Below are positions 34,099 through 43,215 of a DNA stretch of 64,000 bases, piece by piece. Source of the stretch: Caulobacter sp. Root655. Its GTDB lineage: Bacteria > Pseudomonadota > Alphaproteobacteria > Caulobacterales > Caulobacteraceae. The stretch covers positions 412,704 through 476,703 of the forward strand of contig NZ_LMHC01000012.1 of the NCBI RefSeq assembly GCF_001427665.1, read 5' to 3'. The notes under the pieces are model-generated. The model did no database searches, was not told the DNA's origin, and saw only the letters and a program-made list of their open reading frames with translations. Positions within the stretch are counted from its first letter, which is position 1, and each line of letters starts with the position of its first letter. Both the position numbers and the translations under genes were made by a program.

Positions 34099-35883
34099 GT
34101 GAACCACGCGATGTCACCGGCCGACTACAAGGACCTGGTGCTGTTCCTGGCCACCGCCGGGATCGTGGCTCCGCTGTTCAAGCGCCTTCGCGTCAACCCG
34201 ATCCTCGGCTTCCTGCTGGCCGGGGTGATCCTGGGGCCGTTCGGCCTGGGCAGCCTGACCCACGTCGCGCCGTGGCTGGACTACGTCACCGTCGACAACC
34301 CCGACGAAATCGCCCAACTGGCCGAGTTCGGGGTGGTGTTCCTGCTGTTCATGATCGGGCTGGAGCTGTCGTGGGAACGGCTGCGGCTGATGCGCAAGCT
34401 GGTGTTCGGCCTGGGCGCCCTGCAGATGATCGGCTGCTCGCTGGCCCTGGGCGCGGTGGCCTGGCTGCTGGGCCAGCCGCCCGTCGCCGCCCTGGTGATC
34501 GGCGCGGCCCTAGCCCTGTCGTCCACCGCCATCGCCGTGCCGGTGCTGGTCGAGCGCAAGCGGCTGCATTCCGAGGGCGGACGGGCGACCTTCTCGGTGC
34601 TGTTGTTCCAGGACCTGGCCGTGGCCCCGATCCTGATCACCCTGGCGATCCTCGGCCGGGGCGACGGCGTCTTCCGGCTGGGCGACCTGCTGGCCCTGGG
34701 CCCCGCCGCCGTCGGCCTGGGGATCATCGTGCTGCTGGGCCGCCTGGCGCTGCGGCCGATGATGCGCTCGGTGGCCAAGGCCAAGAGCGAAGAGATGTTC
34801 ATGGCCGCCTGTCTGCTGGTGGTGATCGGCGCGGGCCTGGTCGCCGCCCTGTCGGGCCTGTCGATGGCCCTGGGCGCGTTCGTGGCCGGGGTGCTGCTGG
34901 CCGAGACCGAGTACCGCCACGAGGTCGAGGTCAAGATCGAGCCCTTCAAGGGCCTGCTGCTCAGCCTGTTCTTCGTGTCGCTGGGCATCCGGCTGGACCT
35001 GTCGCTGCTGGTCGCCCAGCCGGGGCTGGTGCTGGGCGTCGCCATCGGGCTGGTGGCGGTCAAGGCGGCGATGGTGGCCGGGCTGGGACGATTGTTCGGC
35101 CTCTCGACCCGGGCCTCGATCGAGACCGCCCTGACCCTGGCGGCCGGCGGCGAGTTCGCCTTCGTGATCCTCGACAACGCCACGGGCGCCGGGGTGGTCT
35201 CCACCCGGGTCGGCCAGGCGGTGCTGGTGGCCGCGACCCTGACCATGTTCCTGATCCCGGCGCTGGCGGCGATCGGCGCGCGGCTGGCCAAGGGCGCGGT
35301 GGTGGCGACCAGCGAGGCGCCGGAGGCTCTCGAGCACCAGGGCGAGGAGCTGGAAGGCCGGGTGCTGGTGGTCGGCTACGGCCGGGTCGGGCGGCTGGTC
35401 GGCGACATGCTCGACCGCCACGACCTGCCGTGGATCGCCATCGACCGCGACCCCAGCTTCGTCCAGCAGGGCCGCCGGGCCGGCCACCGGGTCTATTACG
35501 GCGACGCCTCGCGGGTGGAACTGCTGGAGCGCTGCGGCCTCGACTACGCCCGGGCCGTGGTGGTGACCATGGACTCGCCGGAAGCCGCCGAGGCGGTGGT
35601 GGCCACCGCCCGCGGCCACCGTCCCGACCTGACCATCGTCGCCCGGGCCCGCGACGCCCGCCACGCCGCCCGGCTCTACGACCTGGGCGCCACCGATGCG
35701 GTGCCCGAGACCATCGAGGCGAGCTTGCAGTTGTCGGAAGCGGTGCTGGTCGACATCGGCGTGCCGATGGGCCTGGTCATCGCCTCGATCCACGAGCGTC
35801 GCGACGAATACCGCAAGGTGCTGAACCGGCCGGACGCCCTGGGCGGCAAGCGGAAAAGGCTGCGGGACGCCGGAAGGGTCTAG
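34099..35883 (+). CDS. Kef-type cation/proton antiporter (CPA2) with RCK domain
   Basis: A 594-residue inner-membrane antiporter. Hydrophobic segments occupy residues 10-390 (ILGFLLAGVILGPFGLG near the start; AALSGLSMALGAFVAGVLLAETEYRHEVE in the middle), followed by a TrkA-N domain with RVLVVGYGRVGRLVGDML. It is distinct from the antiporter at 31334-32986 but of the same family. Start GTG at 34099 after GAGAGGGGGCG; an ATG four codons later is possible. K+ or Na+ specificity cannot be told. Confidence 0.9.
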   Translation: MNHAMSPADYKDLVLFLATAGIVAPLFKRLRVNPILGFLLAGVILGPFGLGSLTHVAPWLDYVTVDNPDEIAQLAEFGVVFLLFMIGLELSWERLRLMRKLVFGLGALQMIGCSLALGAVAWLLGQPPVAALVIGAALALSSTAIAVPVLVERKRLHSEGGRATFSVLLFQDLAVAPILITLAILGRGDGVFRLGDLLALGPAAVGLGIIVLLGRLALRPMMRSVAKAKSEEMFMAACLLVVIGAGLVAALSGLSMALGAFVAGVLLAETEYRHEVEVKIEPFKGLLLSLFFVSLGIRLDLSLLVAQPGLVLGVAIGLVAVKAAMVAGLGRLFGLSTRASIETALTLAAGGEFAFVILDNATGAGVVSTRVGQAVLVAATLTMFLIPALAAIGARLAKGAVVATSEAPEALEHQGEELEGRVLVVGYGRVGRLVGDMLDRHDLPWIAIDRDPSFVQQGRRAGHRVYYGDASRVELLERCGLDYARAVVVTMDSPEAAEAVVATARGHRPDLTIVARARDARHAARLYDLGATDAVPETIEASLQLSEAVLVDIGVPMGLVIASIHERRDEYRKVLNRPDALGGKRKRLRDAGRV

Positions 35884-35914
35884 GGCCTGTCGACATCCGG
35901 CGCGGTGCGTGGCC

Positions 35915-36000
35915 CTCGTCCTTCGACAAGCTCAGGATGAGGACCAGTTTGCAGGCCCAGGCAGTCGAAAACCTCATCCTGAGCTTGTCGAAGGACGAGG
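35915..36000. repeat. Dispersed inverted repeat, CCTCGTCCTTCGACAAGCTCAGGATGAGG type
   Basis: CTCGTCCTTCGACAAGCTCAG and its near-exact reverse complement form 28-base arms around a loop. The CTCATCCTGAG core is shared with the family at 12871, 27520 and 47119. It lies between converging genes. Confidence 0.9.
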
Positions 36001-36046
36001 TTTTCGTTTCCCGGATCTGAATGTCGGTCAACTCCAGGCGGTCGAC

Positions 36047-37546
36047 CTACTGCCCGGCCTCGATCTTCGCGATCATCTTGTCGGCGTTGTCGTTTGCCGG
36101 GTTGAGGACCAGCGAGCGGCGGTACTCGGCGATGGCCTGGGCCTTGTCGCCCGTGGCGGCCAGGGATTCGGCGTAGCTGTCGTGGGCGTTCCAGCTGTCG
36201 GGGCGCCGGGCGGCGTTGTAGCCCAGCATTGCCTTGGCCTCGGCCAGACGCGGCGTGCGCAGCAGGCGGTAGCCCCAGGCGTTGACATAGTCCTCGTTGA
36301 GGTGGAGCTCCGGGAAGCGGCGGCGGACCTCATCGACGCTTGCGCCGACATCGGCGAAGCGGCTTTGTTCGAGGGCGGCTTCCAGCGCCGCGAGGCCGCG
36401 CGGCGGGCCAAACAGCGCCTCGTGCGCGGCGCTGCCGAGCGCCTGCAACGCGTCCTGGGCGCCGGAGCGGTTGGCCAGCAGCACGATGCCGTAGTCCTGG
36501 CCCGGATAGAAGTCGCAATAGGCCGAGAAGCCGAAGGTGCCGCCGCTGTGGCGCAGATAGGTCTGGCTGTCGACGGTCTTGGCGATCTGCCAGTGGAAGC
36601 CGATCGCGCCGCTGTCCGGCGCGCCCCAGGCGGGCTTTTGAGTCAGGGCGATGGACGGATCGCGCGCGGCCAGCTGGGCGGCGATGTAGCGGGCCATGTC
36701 GGCGGCCGAATAGCGCAGGCCCCCGGCCGCGCGGATGACGGGCTCGGTAAGGGCGGGCGTTGCGACGCCGCCTGGGCCGTAGCCTTTCACGAGCAGCGCG
36801 GGCGGCGGCTCGGCGGCGCCCGAGGCCATGCCCAGCGGTCGCTCGATATATTGCGCCAGCAGCGCCTCGTAAGGCCGGCCGTAGATCCGCTCCAGCACGA
36901 TCCCGACCACCTGAGAGGCCACGTTGGAATGGCGCGTGACCTCGCCGGGCTTGTCGACCAGGCTGGCGGTCTTCAGGTCGGCCAGTAGTTTTTGCGAGGT
37001 GTAACCCTCGAGCAGCTTGGCGGCGATGAACGGAACCTCCGCCGGCTTGGCGCCGCCGATCACCTGGCGCCAATCGGGCAGGTTGTCGGGCAGGGCCGAG
37101 GTGGTGTCGACCAGATCGATCAGCCGCACGGGGCGGCCGTCGCGCTCGAGATTGTCGTAGCCCGGCGGCAGATATTTGCGCACGTCGTCGGAGGCGGCGG
37201 CCTTTCCCTCGCCGATCGCGTGGGCCAGCAGCAGGCCGGTGAACGTCTTGGAGATCGAGCCGACCTCATAGACGCTGCGCTCGCTCGCCGGCGTGCGGCT
37301 GTCCTGGGCGATGACGCCGGCATTATGGAAGCGCGTGCGCCCGCCACGCACGACGGCGGCCGAGAGGCCATCGACCTTGCCGGCGCGCACGAAGTCCGCG
37401 ACCAGCGTTCCGACCGAATCTGCCGCCGTGGCCGCGCTCGCCACGCCCGAAAGCGCCAGTGGAACCGCCGGCGCCAAGGCAAGAAGCTCACGTCGGGCCA
37501 TGCCCCGCGAGCGCCGCGTCGAGGATAGCTGGGCGGTCAATTCCAT
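36047..37546 (-). CDS. Serine hydrolase (class C beta-lactamase family) with C-terminal TPR
   Basis: A 499-residue predicted periplasmic hydrolase. The N-terminus carries RRSRGMARRELLALAPAVPLALSGVASA, a Tat-like signal. The nucleophile motif S-x-x-K is SISK in YEVGSISKTFTG (about 105-108), and HSN in VTRHSNVASQ stands at the usual YxN place. The last 90 residues look like tetratricopeptide repeats (AAYAESLAATGDKAQAIAEYRRSLVLNP-like). ATG at 37546 chosen. Substrate unknown; peptide or ester hydrolysis inferred. Confidence 0.8.
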   Translation of the reverse strand: MELTAQLSSTRRSRGMARRELLALAPAVPLALSGVASAATAADSVGTLVADFVRAGKVDGLSAAVVRGGRTRFHNAGVIAQDSRTPASERSVYEVGSISKTFTGLLLAHAIGEGKAAASDDVRKYLPPGYDNLERDGRPVRLIDLVDTTSALPDNLPDWRQVIGGAKPAEVPFIAAKLLEGYTSQKLLADLKTASLVDKPGEVTRHSNVASQVVGIVLERIYGRPYEALLAQYIERPLGMASGAAEPPPALLVKGYGPGGVATPALTEPVIRAAGGLRYSAADMARYIAAQLAARDPSIALTQKPAWGAPDSGAIGFHWQIAKTVDSQTYLRHSGGTFGFSAYCDFYPGQDYGIVLLANRSGAQDALQALGSAAHEALFGPPRGLAALEAALEQSRFADVGASVDEVRRRFPELHLNEDYVNAWGYRLLRTPRLAEAKAMLGYNAARRPDSWNAHDSYAESLAATGDKAQAIAEYRRSLVLNPANDNADKMIAKIEAGQ

Positions 37547-37712
37547 CGATGAGGTCCGATGCTGGGGGTTGCGGATCACGAGGAAGCCGCCGCTCGGCGC
37601 ACTGCCTCGCGTTGCCGTGCAGCCTATGGGCGTCACCCGCTTTCGACATAGTGACATCCCGTTCACGTGCGCGCGCCGCCCTCGCCCAAGCTTGCGGCGA
37701 TCACCGTTTCGT

Positions 37713-37736
37713 ATATAACTGACTCGTCAGTTATAT
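37713..37736. promoter_or_regulatory. Perfect palindromic operator upstream of the TetR gene
   Basis: ATATAACTGA-CTCG-TCAGTTATAT, 10-base perfect arms with a 4-base centre, lies 16 bases before the TetR start. This is a typical TetR-family autorepression operator overlapping the promoter. Confidence 0.85.
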
Positions 37737-37751
37737 GTTTCGAGCATCGGC

Positions 37752-38396
37752 ATGCAGGCGGGACAACCCAAGTGGCGGCGGCGCAGCGAGGCCCGCCCCG
37801 GCGAGATCATCGAGGCGGCCCTGGCGGTGTTCGCCGAGAAGGGCTTCGCCGCCGCGCGGCTGGACGACATCGCCGCCCGGGCCGGGGTCTCGAAGGGCGC
37901 GCTGTACCTCTATTTCGAAACCAAGCAGGACCTGTTCCGGGCGGTGGTGCGCGAGACGGTGGCCCCGAACCTGGCGGCGGTGGAGGTCTTCGCCGGCCAG
38001 GGCGGCCTGGCGTTCGGCGACCTGGTCCGGCTGGTTTTCGCCCGCATCGCCGGCGTCGTGGCCGAAGGGCGGCTGGGGCCGGTGGCCAAGATGGTGATCG
38101 GCGAGTCGCGCAATTTCCCCGAACTGGCCAAGGTCTGGCACGAGGACGTGGTCAGCCGGATGCTGAACGCCATCAGCGGCGCGGTCGCCGCCGCCCAGGC
38201 GCGCGGCGAGGTGGCGCCGGGCGATCCCCGCTTCCACGTCTTCACCCTGGCCGGCCCGTTGCTGATGGGCGTGCTGTGGCGCGAGGTGTTCGTGCCGATC
38301 GGGGCCGAGCCGATCGACCTGAAGGCGCTGCTGGCCCAGCACGCCGAGGTGGTGCTGGGCGGCATGCTATTGGAACCCGGGGAGGCGCGCACATGA
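37752..38396 (+). CDS. TetR-family repressor of the downstream efflux operon
   Basis: A 214-residue regulator. The N-terminal helix-turn-helix is IIEAALAVFAEKGFAAARLDDIAARAGVSKGALYLYFETKQDLF (about 18-61); the rest is the ligand-binding helical domain. It overlaps the HlyD gene by ATGA and is first in a four-gene operon. The palindrome at 37713-37736 is the likely binding site. Confidence 0.93.
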   Translation: MQAGQPKWRRRSEARPGEIIEAALAVFAEKGFAAARLDDIAARAGVSKGALYLYFETKQDLFRAVVRETVAPNLAAVEVFAGQGGLAFGDLVRLVFARIAGVVAEGRLGPVAKMVIGESRNFPELAKVWHEDVVSRMLNAISGAVAAAQARGEVAPGDPRFHVFTLAGPLLMGVLWREVFVPIGAEPIDLKALLAQHAEVVLGGMLLEPGEART

Positions 38397-39379
38397 AGCG
38401 TCCGGCCAAGATCGCGGTCGCCGTCGTGGCGATCGGCGTGGTGGGCTTCCTGGCCTGGCGGACCTGGGGGCCGGGCGCGGCCCATCCGCGCCGGCTGTCG
38501 GGCTATGTCGAGGGCGAGACGCTGTACGTCGCCGCCTCGGTCGCCGGGCCGGTCAGCACGGTGTCGGTCGAGCGCGGCCAGCGGGTCAGCGCCGGCCAGC
38601 CGCTGTTCGCCCTGGACGCCGCCCAGCTGGTCGCGGCCCGCGACCAGGCCGCCGCCCAGGCCGCCGCCGCCCAGTCCCAGGCGCAGGACGCCGCCAAGGG
38701 CCAGCGGCCCGACGAGCTGGCGGTGTTCGACGCCCAGCGCGCCGCCGTGCAGGCCGCGCTCGCCCAGGCCCAGGCCGACTACGACCGGATCGCGCCGCTG
38801 GCGGCCAAGGGTATCTACGCCCCGGCCCGGCTGGACAGCGCCAAGGCCGCCCTGCGCACCGCCCAGGCCAATGTCCGCACCGTCGAGCAGCAACGCCGGG
38901 TCGGCACGCTGGGCGCGCGGCCCGACGCCGTCCGCGCGGCCGAGAGCCAGGCCGCCGCCGCCCGCGACCAGCTGGCGGCCGCCCAGAACCGCCTGGACCT
39001 GATCAGCCCCCGGGCCCCGGCGGCGGCGCGGGTGCAGGACGTCTTCTATCAGAGCGGCGAATGGGTGGCGGCCAACCAGCCGGTGGTGGCCCTGCTGGCG
39101 GACGACCGGGTGCGGCTGCGCTTCTACGTGCCGCAGGCCCAGGTCGAGCTCTACCGGCCCGGAACCCGCGTCCAGTTCAGCTGCGACGGTTGCAAGCCCG
39201 GGCTGGGCGCGCGGATCAATTTCGTCAGCCCACGGGCCGAATTCACCCCGCCGGTGATCTACAGCCGCGAATCGCGCGACCGCTTGGTGTTCCTGGTCGA
39301 GGCCCTGCCCGACCGCCCCGCCGACCTGCTGCCCGGCCTGCCCATCGACGTCGTTCCGTTGACGGGGCCCGCCAAGTGA
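38393..39379 (+). CDS. HlyD-family membrane-fusion protein (YbhG-like)
   Basis: A 328-residue periplasmic adaptor anchored by one N-terminal helix (KIAVAVVAIGVVGFLAW). It has a lipoyl/barrel-sandwich opening (GYVEGETLYVAASVAGPVSTVSVERGQRVSAGQPLF), a long alanine-rich coiled coil (about 75-195), and a returning beta-domain. It bridges the ABC permease to the outer membrane. Operon order TetR-HlyD-ATPase-permease is that of the YbhGFSR type systems; each junction overlaps by four bases. Confidence 0.9.
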   Translation: MKRPAKIAVAVVAIGVVGFLAWRTWGPGAAHPRRLSGYVEGETLYVAASVAGPVSTVSVERGQRVSAGQPLFALDAAQLVAARDQAAAQAAAAQSQAQDAAKGQRPDELAVFDAQRAAVQAALAQAQADYDRIAPLAAKGIYAPARLDSAKAALRTAQANVRTVEQQRRVGTLGARPDAVRAAESQAAAARDQLAAAQNRLDLISPRAPAAARVQDVFYQSGEWVAANQPVVALLADDRVRLRFYVPQAQVELYRPGTRVQFSCDGCKPGLGARINFVSPRAEFTPPVIYSRESRDRLVFLVEALPDRPADLLPGLPIDVVPLTGPAK

Positions 39380-40338
39380 GCGCCGCCGCCCCGCCCCGCC
39401 CCGACACCGACCCGGTCGGGTCCGATCTGGCGGTCGACGTGCGCGGCCTCGACAAGTCGTTCGGCGACAAGCACGTGGTCCAGGACCTGTCGATCCAGGT
39501 CGGGACCGGCAAGATCACCGGGTTCCTCGGTCCCAACGGCTCGGGCAAGACCACCACCCTGCGGATGCTGTGCGGCCTGCTGACCCCGGACGGCGGCGAG
39601 GGCGAGGTGCTGGGCCTGGATTTCCGGCGGCACGCCGACGCGATCAAGCGCCAGACCGGCTACATGACCCAGAAGTTCTCGCTCTACGAGGACCTGTCGA
39701 TCCGCGAGAACCTCGACTTCGTGGCCCAGATCTACGGCCTTGACCGCCGGCGCGCGCGGGTGAGCGAAGCGCTGGAGCGGCTGGGCCTGGCCGGCCGCCA
39801 GGGGCAGTTGGCCGGCAGCCTGTCGGGCGGCTGGAAGCAGCGCCTGGCCCTGGCCGCCTGCATCCTGCACGAACCGCGCCTGCTGCTGCTGGACGAACCC
39901 ACCGCCGGGGTCGACCCCCAGGCGCGGCGCGAGTTCTGGGACGAGATCCACGCCCTGTCGGCCGAGGGCCTGACCGTGATGGTCTCGACCCACTACATGG
40001 ACGAGGCCGAGCGCTGCCACGACATCGCCTACATCGCCTACGGCCAGCTGATGGCGCGCGGGACCCTGCCCGAGGTGATCGCCGGCTCGGGCCTGGTGAC
40101 TTTCCGCGCCGAGGGGCCGGGCGCCGACCGGCTGGGCCGGGACCTGGCCAAGGCGCCGGGCGTGGCCATGGCCGCGCCGTTCGGGGCCGCCCTGCATGTC
40201 AGCGGCCAGGATCGCGCCGCCCTCGAAGCGGCGATCAAGCCCTACCGCCGCGCACCGTTCACGTGGACCGAGGTGTCGCCGACCCTGGAGGACGTGTTCA
40301 TCCGCCTGATGGCGACCTCGCGGGACAATTTTCAATGA
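39376..40338 (+). CDS. ABC transporter ATP-binding protein (YbhF-like)
   Basis: A 320-residue ATPase. Walker A is GPNGSGKTT (about 52-60), the signature motif is LSGGWKQRLALA, Walker B LLLLDEPTAGVDP, and the H-loop is STHYMDEAERC. The C-terminal 90 residues form the extension common to ABC-2 type ATPases. Start GTG at 39376 overlaps the HlyD stop (GTGA). One nucleotide-binding domain only, in contrast to two fused in Escherichia coli YbhF. Confidence 0.93.
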   Translation: MSAAAPPRPDTDPVGSDLAVDVRGLDKSFGDKHVVQDLSIQVGTGKITGFLGPNGSGKTTTLRMLCGLLTPDGGEGEVLGLDFRRHADAIKRQTGYMTQKFSLYEDLSIRENLDFVAQIYGLDRRRARVSEALERLGLAGRQGQLAGSLSGGWKQRLALAACILHEPRLLLLDEPTAGVDPQARREFWDEIHALSAEGLTVMVSTHYMDEAERCHDIAYIAYGQLMARGTLPEVIAGSGLVTFRAEGPGADRLGRDLAKAPGVAMAAPFGAALHVSGQDRAALEAAIKPYRRAPFTWTEVSPTLEDVFIRLMATSRDNFQ

Positions 40339-41492
40339 GCGGCCAATCCTCAAGCGGAGGGGGGGCCTGGAACCGCATCCTGGCGGTGCTGACCAAGGAG
40401 TTCATCCAGCTCACCCGCGACCGGCTGACCTACGCGATGATCCTGGTCATGCCGATCGTCCAGCTGATGCTGTTCGGCTACGCCATCAACAACGACCCGC
40501 GCGACCTGCCGACCGCGGTGCTGGTGCGGGACCACGGGCCGATGGCCCGCTCGACCCTGTCGGCCCTGGTCAACAGCGGCTACTTCAAGATCGTCCAGGA
40601 GGCCGGCTCGCCCGCCGACCTCGACCGGGCCATCGCCCGGGGCGAGGTGCAGTTCGCCCTGACCATCCCCGCCGACTTCACCCGCCGGGTGGTGCGCGGC
40701 GACCAGGCCCAGATCCTGGTCGAGGCCGACGCCTCCGATCCCGCCGCCACCGGCGGGGCGATCGCCGCCCTGGCCAGTCTTCCGCGCACGGCGCTGACGC
40801 GCGACCTGGCCCGAAGCCAGGTCGGCGCGGCCACCCAGACCAGCCGCGATCCGTTCGAGGTGGTGATCCACCGTCGCTACAATCCCGAGGCCATCACCGC
40901 CTACAACATCGTGCCGGGCCTGCTGGGCGTGATCCTGTCGATGACCCTGGTGATGATGACCTCGCTGGGCGTCACCCGCGAATACGAGCGCGGCACCATG
41001 GAGAGCCTGCTGGCCACGCCGGCCAGGCCCATCGAGGTGATGATCGGCAAGCTGGCGCCCTATGTGGTGGTCGGACTGATCCAGACCGTGGTGATCCTGG
41101 TCCTGGCGCGGGTGCTGTTCGCGGTGCCCATGGCCGGCGGATGGGCCGCGCTGGTCCTGGGGGTGGTGCTGTTCATCATCGGCTCGCTGTCGCTGGGCTT
41201 TCTCATATCGACGGCGGCCCGCACCCAACTGCAGGCGATGCAGATGTCGTTCTTCTACATCATGCCCTCGATCCTGCTGTCGGGCTTCATGTTCCCGTTC
41301 CGGGGCATGCCGCAGTGGGCCCAGGTGCTGGGCAGCGTCATTCCGGTGACCCACTTCCTGCGCGTGGTGAGGGGGTCTTTACTTAAGGGATTGGGACTTG
41401 AAGACCTGTGGACAAGTCTTCTGGCCCTGGCCGTCTTTGTCGTGGCGATCGCGGCCGCCGCGATGTCGCGATACCGGCGAACCCTCGACTGA
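40335..41492 (+). CDS. ABC-2 family permease (YbhS/YhiI-like)
   Basis: A 385-residue inner-membrane permease. One N-terminal segment (LTYAMILVMPIVQLMLFGYAINNDP) is followed by a large periplasmic domain (about 55-175) and five C-terminal segments, including the PSILLSGFMFPFRGMPQWAQVLGSVIP block characteristic of the family. It ends the efflux operon and overlaps the ATPase gene by four bases. Only one permease gene is present, so a homodimer is likely. Confidence 0.92.
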   Translation: MSGQSSSGGGAWNRILAVLTKEFIQLTRDRLTYAMILVMPIVQLMLFGYAINNDPRDLPTAVLVRDHGPMARSTLSALVNSGYFKIVQEAGSPADLDRAIARGEVQFALTIPADFTRRVVRGDQAQILVEADASDPAATGGAIAALASLPRTALTRDLARSQVGAATQTSRDPFEVVIHRRYNPEAITAYNIVPGLLGVILSMTLVMMTSLGVTREYERGTMESLLATPARPIEVMIGKLAPYVVVGLIQTVVILVLARVLFAVPMAGGWAALVLGVVLFIIGSLSLGFLISTAARTQLQAMQMSFFYIMPSILLSGFMFPFRGMPQWAQVLGSVIPVTHFLRVVRGSLLKGLGLEDLWTSLLALAVFVVAIAAAAMSRYRRTLD

Positions 41493-41819
41493 GGTAGCCG
41501 GCGCCCGTTGCTCATTCCCGGCCAGATCCCGCGTCTATGCGACGTTTTTACACACGCATGTCCCTCAAAAAGCGCCGGAGGCCTTGCGCTGCGCGGATTC
41601 GCGTGCGAACCGGTACTATGCTGGCGCATTTTCCGGGACAGTCAGCCGATACGCTCGGAAGTTGATCTCGTGGGGCGGTCATGTGTTCGCGTCGTCTTGT
41701 CTATGGGGGCGACGAAACCTGACGAGTGTTGCTCTGCTGACACTTTCGCGGATCGCGCGCCTTGGTATAACAATGCTCGGTCGGTCTCGGCCGGTGCAGG
41801 GCAATAGAGGGCTCTTGAT
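41493..41819. other. Intergenic region before the OmpA-family gene
   Basis: About 330 bases without a gene. GGTATAAC at 41764-41771 looks like a -10 element. AGAGGG before the ATG is the ribosome site. No operator recognised. Confidence 0.5.
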
Positions 41820-43028
41820 ATGAAACTCAAACTCCTGGCGGGAGTGGCTCTGGCCGCGGTCTTCGCCGCTGGCGCCGCTTCGGCCCAAGAGACCGGCTGG
41901 TATGGCGCGGTCGATCTTGGCTATCACTGGCCGGAAGGCGTCAGCACTGAGTCGGATCTGAACGCTCCCGACGGCGCGCACTATCACTGGACCTGGTCGG
42001 CCGATAACGACTGGGCCGGCTTCGTTCGTCTGGGCTACCAGTTCAACCCGAACTGGCGCGCGGAACTCGAAGGCGGCTATCGCCCCGGCGACCTGACCAG
42101 CGTTCGCGGCAACCCCATCCGGACCCGCGAGCCGACCGGCCTCTGCACCCCGGGCGTGACCCGCACGACCGCCGCTCCGAAATGCGGCAGCCCGACGGGT
42201 TCGATCGACTCCTGGTCGCTGATGGTCAACGTTCTGTATGACTTCGCGCCGGACGCGTGGATCAACCCCTATCTCGGCGCCGGTATCGGTATCAACCGCC
42301 TCGACGTCAGCGCTCTGGGTCAGTTCAGCAACGCCATCCCGACCCCGTTCACCGCGGCCAACCCGGCCATTCAGAACCTGACCGTCGACGACGATGACAT
42401 CGCCGTCGCTTGGCAAGGCATCGCCGGCGCCTCGATCAAGGCGACCGACAAGCTGAAGATCGACGTCACCTATCGCTACTTCGCGACCAACGACCACGCT
42501 TGGCAGACGACGGGTTCGGCGGTGCTGAATCCGGGTGCGTTCGAAGGCCAGTACAAGGATCAATCGCTGACCGTCGGTCTGCGCTACTCCTTCGCTTCGC
42601 CGCCGCCGCCCCCGCCGCCTCCCCCGCCCCCGCCGCCGCCTCCCCCGCCCCCGCCGCCCCCGCCGCCTCCTCCCCCGCCTCCGCCGGCGTATGAGGCTCG
42701 CGAATTCATCGTCTACTTCCCGTTCGATCAGTACGTCCTGACGCCGGAAGCCCAGTCGGTGGTTTCGGAAGCCGCTAACTACGCGACTTCGGGTCACGCG
42801 ACGAAGCTGGTGGTCGTCGGTCACACCGACACCTCGGGCTCGCCGAAGTACAACGCCCGCCTGTCGGAGCGTCGTGCCAAGGCCGTCGCCGACGCGCTGG
42901 TTGGCGCCGGCGTCGCCGCTGACACCCTGGCTGTCGACTGGAAGGGCGAAAGCGCTCCCGCCGTCGCCACGGGCGATGGCGTGAAGGAACCGCTGAACCG
43001 CCGTTCCACGATCTCGATCAACTTCTAA
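41820..43028 (+). CDS. OmpA-family outer-membrane protein with a polyproline linker
   Basis: A 402-residue protein. Signal peptide MKLKLLAGVALAAVFAAGAASA; an 8-strand N-terminal barrel (23-258) starting ETGWYGAVDLGYHWPEG; then 29 consecutive prolines (42600-42686); then a C-terminal OmpA peptidoglycan-binding domain (about 290-402) with FIVYFPFDQYVLTPEAQ, VVVGHTDTSGSPKYNARLSERRAKAV and NRRSTISINF. It tethers the outer membrane to the cell wall. Codon use here is less extreme in GC and follows the pattern of highly expressed genes. A strong terminator follows. Confidence 0.95.
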   Translation: MKLKLLAGVALAAVFAAGAASAQETGWYGAVDLGYHWPEGVSTESDLNAPDGAHYHWTWSADNDWAGFVRLGYQFNPNWRAELEGGYRPGDLTSVRGNPIRTREPTGLCTPGVTRTTAAPKCGSPTGSIDSWSLMVNVLYDFAPDAWINPYLGAGIGINRLDVSALGQFSNAIPTPFTAANPAIQNLTVDDDDIAVAWQGIAGASIKATDKLKIDVTYRYFATNDHAWQTTGSAVLNPGAFEGQYKDQSLTVGLRYSFASPPPPPPPPPPPPPPPPPPPPPPPPPPPPPAYEAREFIVYFPFDQYVLTPEAQSVVSEAANYATSGHATKLVVVGHTDTSGSPKYNARLSERRAKAVADALVGAGVAADTLAVDWKGESAPAVATGDGVKEPLNRRSTISINF

Positions 43029-43052
43029 GATCGCGATCACGACCTGAGTTGA

Positions 43053-43085
43053 GGGCCCGGCGGCGACGCCGGGCCCTTTTCTTTT
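43053..43085 (+). terminator. Intrinsic terminator of the OmpA-family gene
   Basis: GGGCCCGGCG (43053-43062) pairs with CGCCGGGCCC (43067-43076), followed by TTTTCTTTT. Confidence 0.92.
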
Positions 43086-43117
43086 GCGCCGAATCCGGAA
43101 TTGGCGGAGCCGAGCCC

Positions 43118-43157
43118 TGGAGCGCCTGGCCCGATTGCATCAGGTCGGGCGCTCCAG
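43118..43157. repeat. Inverted repeat TGGAGCGCC...GGCGCTCCA type
   Basis: TGGAGCGCCTGGCCCGA and TCGGGCGCTCCA arms around a short loop, in the gap between the OmpA-family gene and nrdA. Confidence 0.75.
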
Positions 43158-43171
43158 CCTTTTGTCTTGGC

Positions 43172-43215
43172 GCGTTTTCTTCACGCGAACCGGTATCCAC
43201 TTCGCTCGAAAACGC
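43172..43215. repeat. Dispersed repeat GCGTTTTC...ACCGGT...GAAAACGC, copy 1
   Basis: GCGTTTTCTTCACGCGAACC and its partner half ending TCGAAAACGC form an imperfect 44-base palindrome. The second copy at 46590-46633 is in the opposite orientation with ATTTTC arms. Confidence 0.85.

Noticed and set aside
34090..34106. Second parS site (ACCACGTGAAC)
   Set aside because: Only the inner CACGTG and a few flanking bases match; the same goes for ATCACGTGAC at 48598-48607.
42600..42690. Frameshift or assembly error in the polyproline tract
   Set aside because: The reading frame is intact across the tract and both flanking domains are complete.
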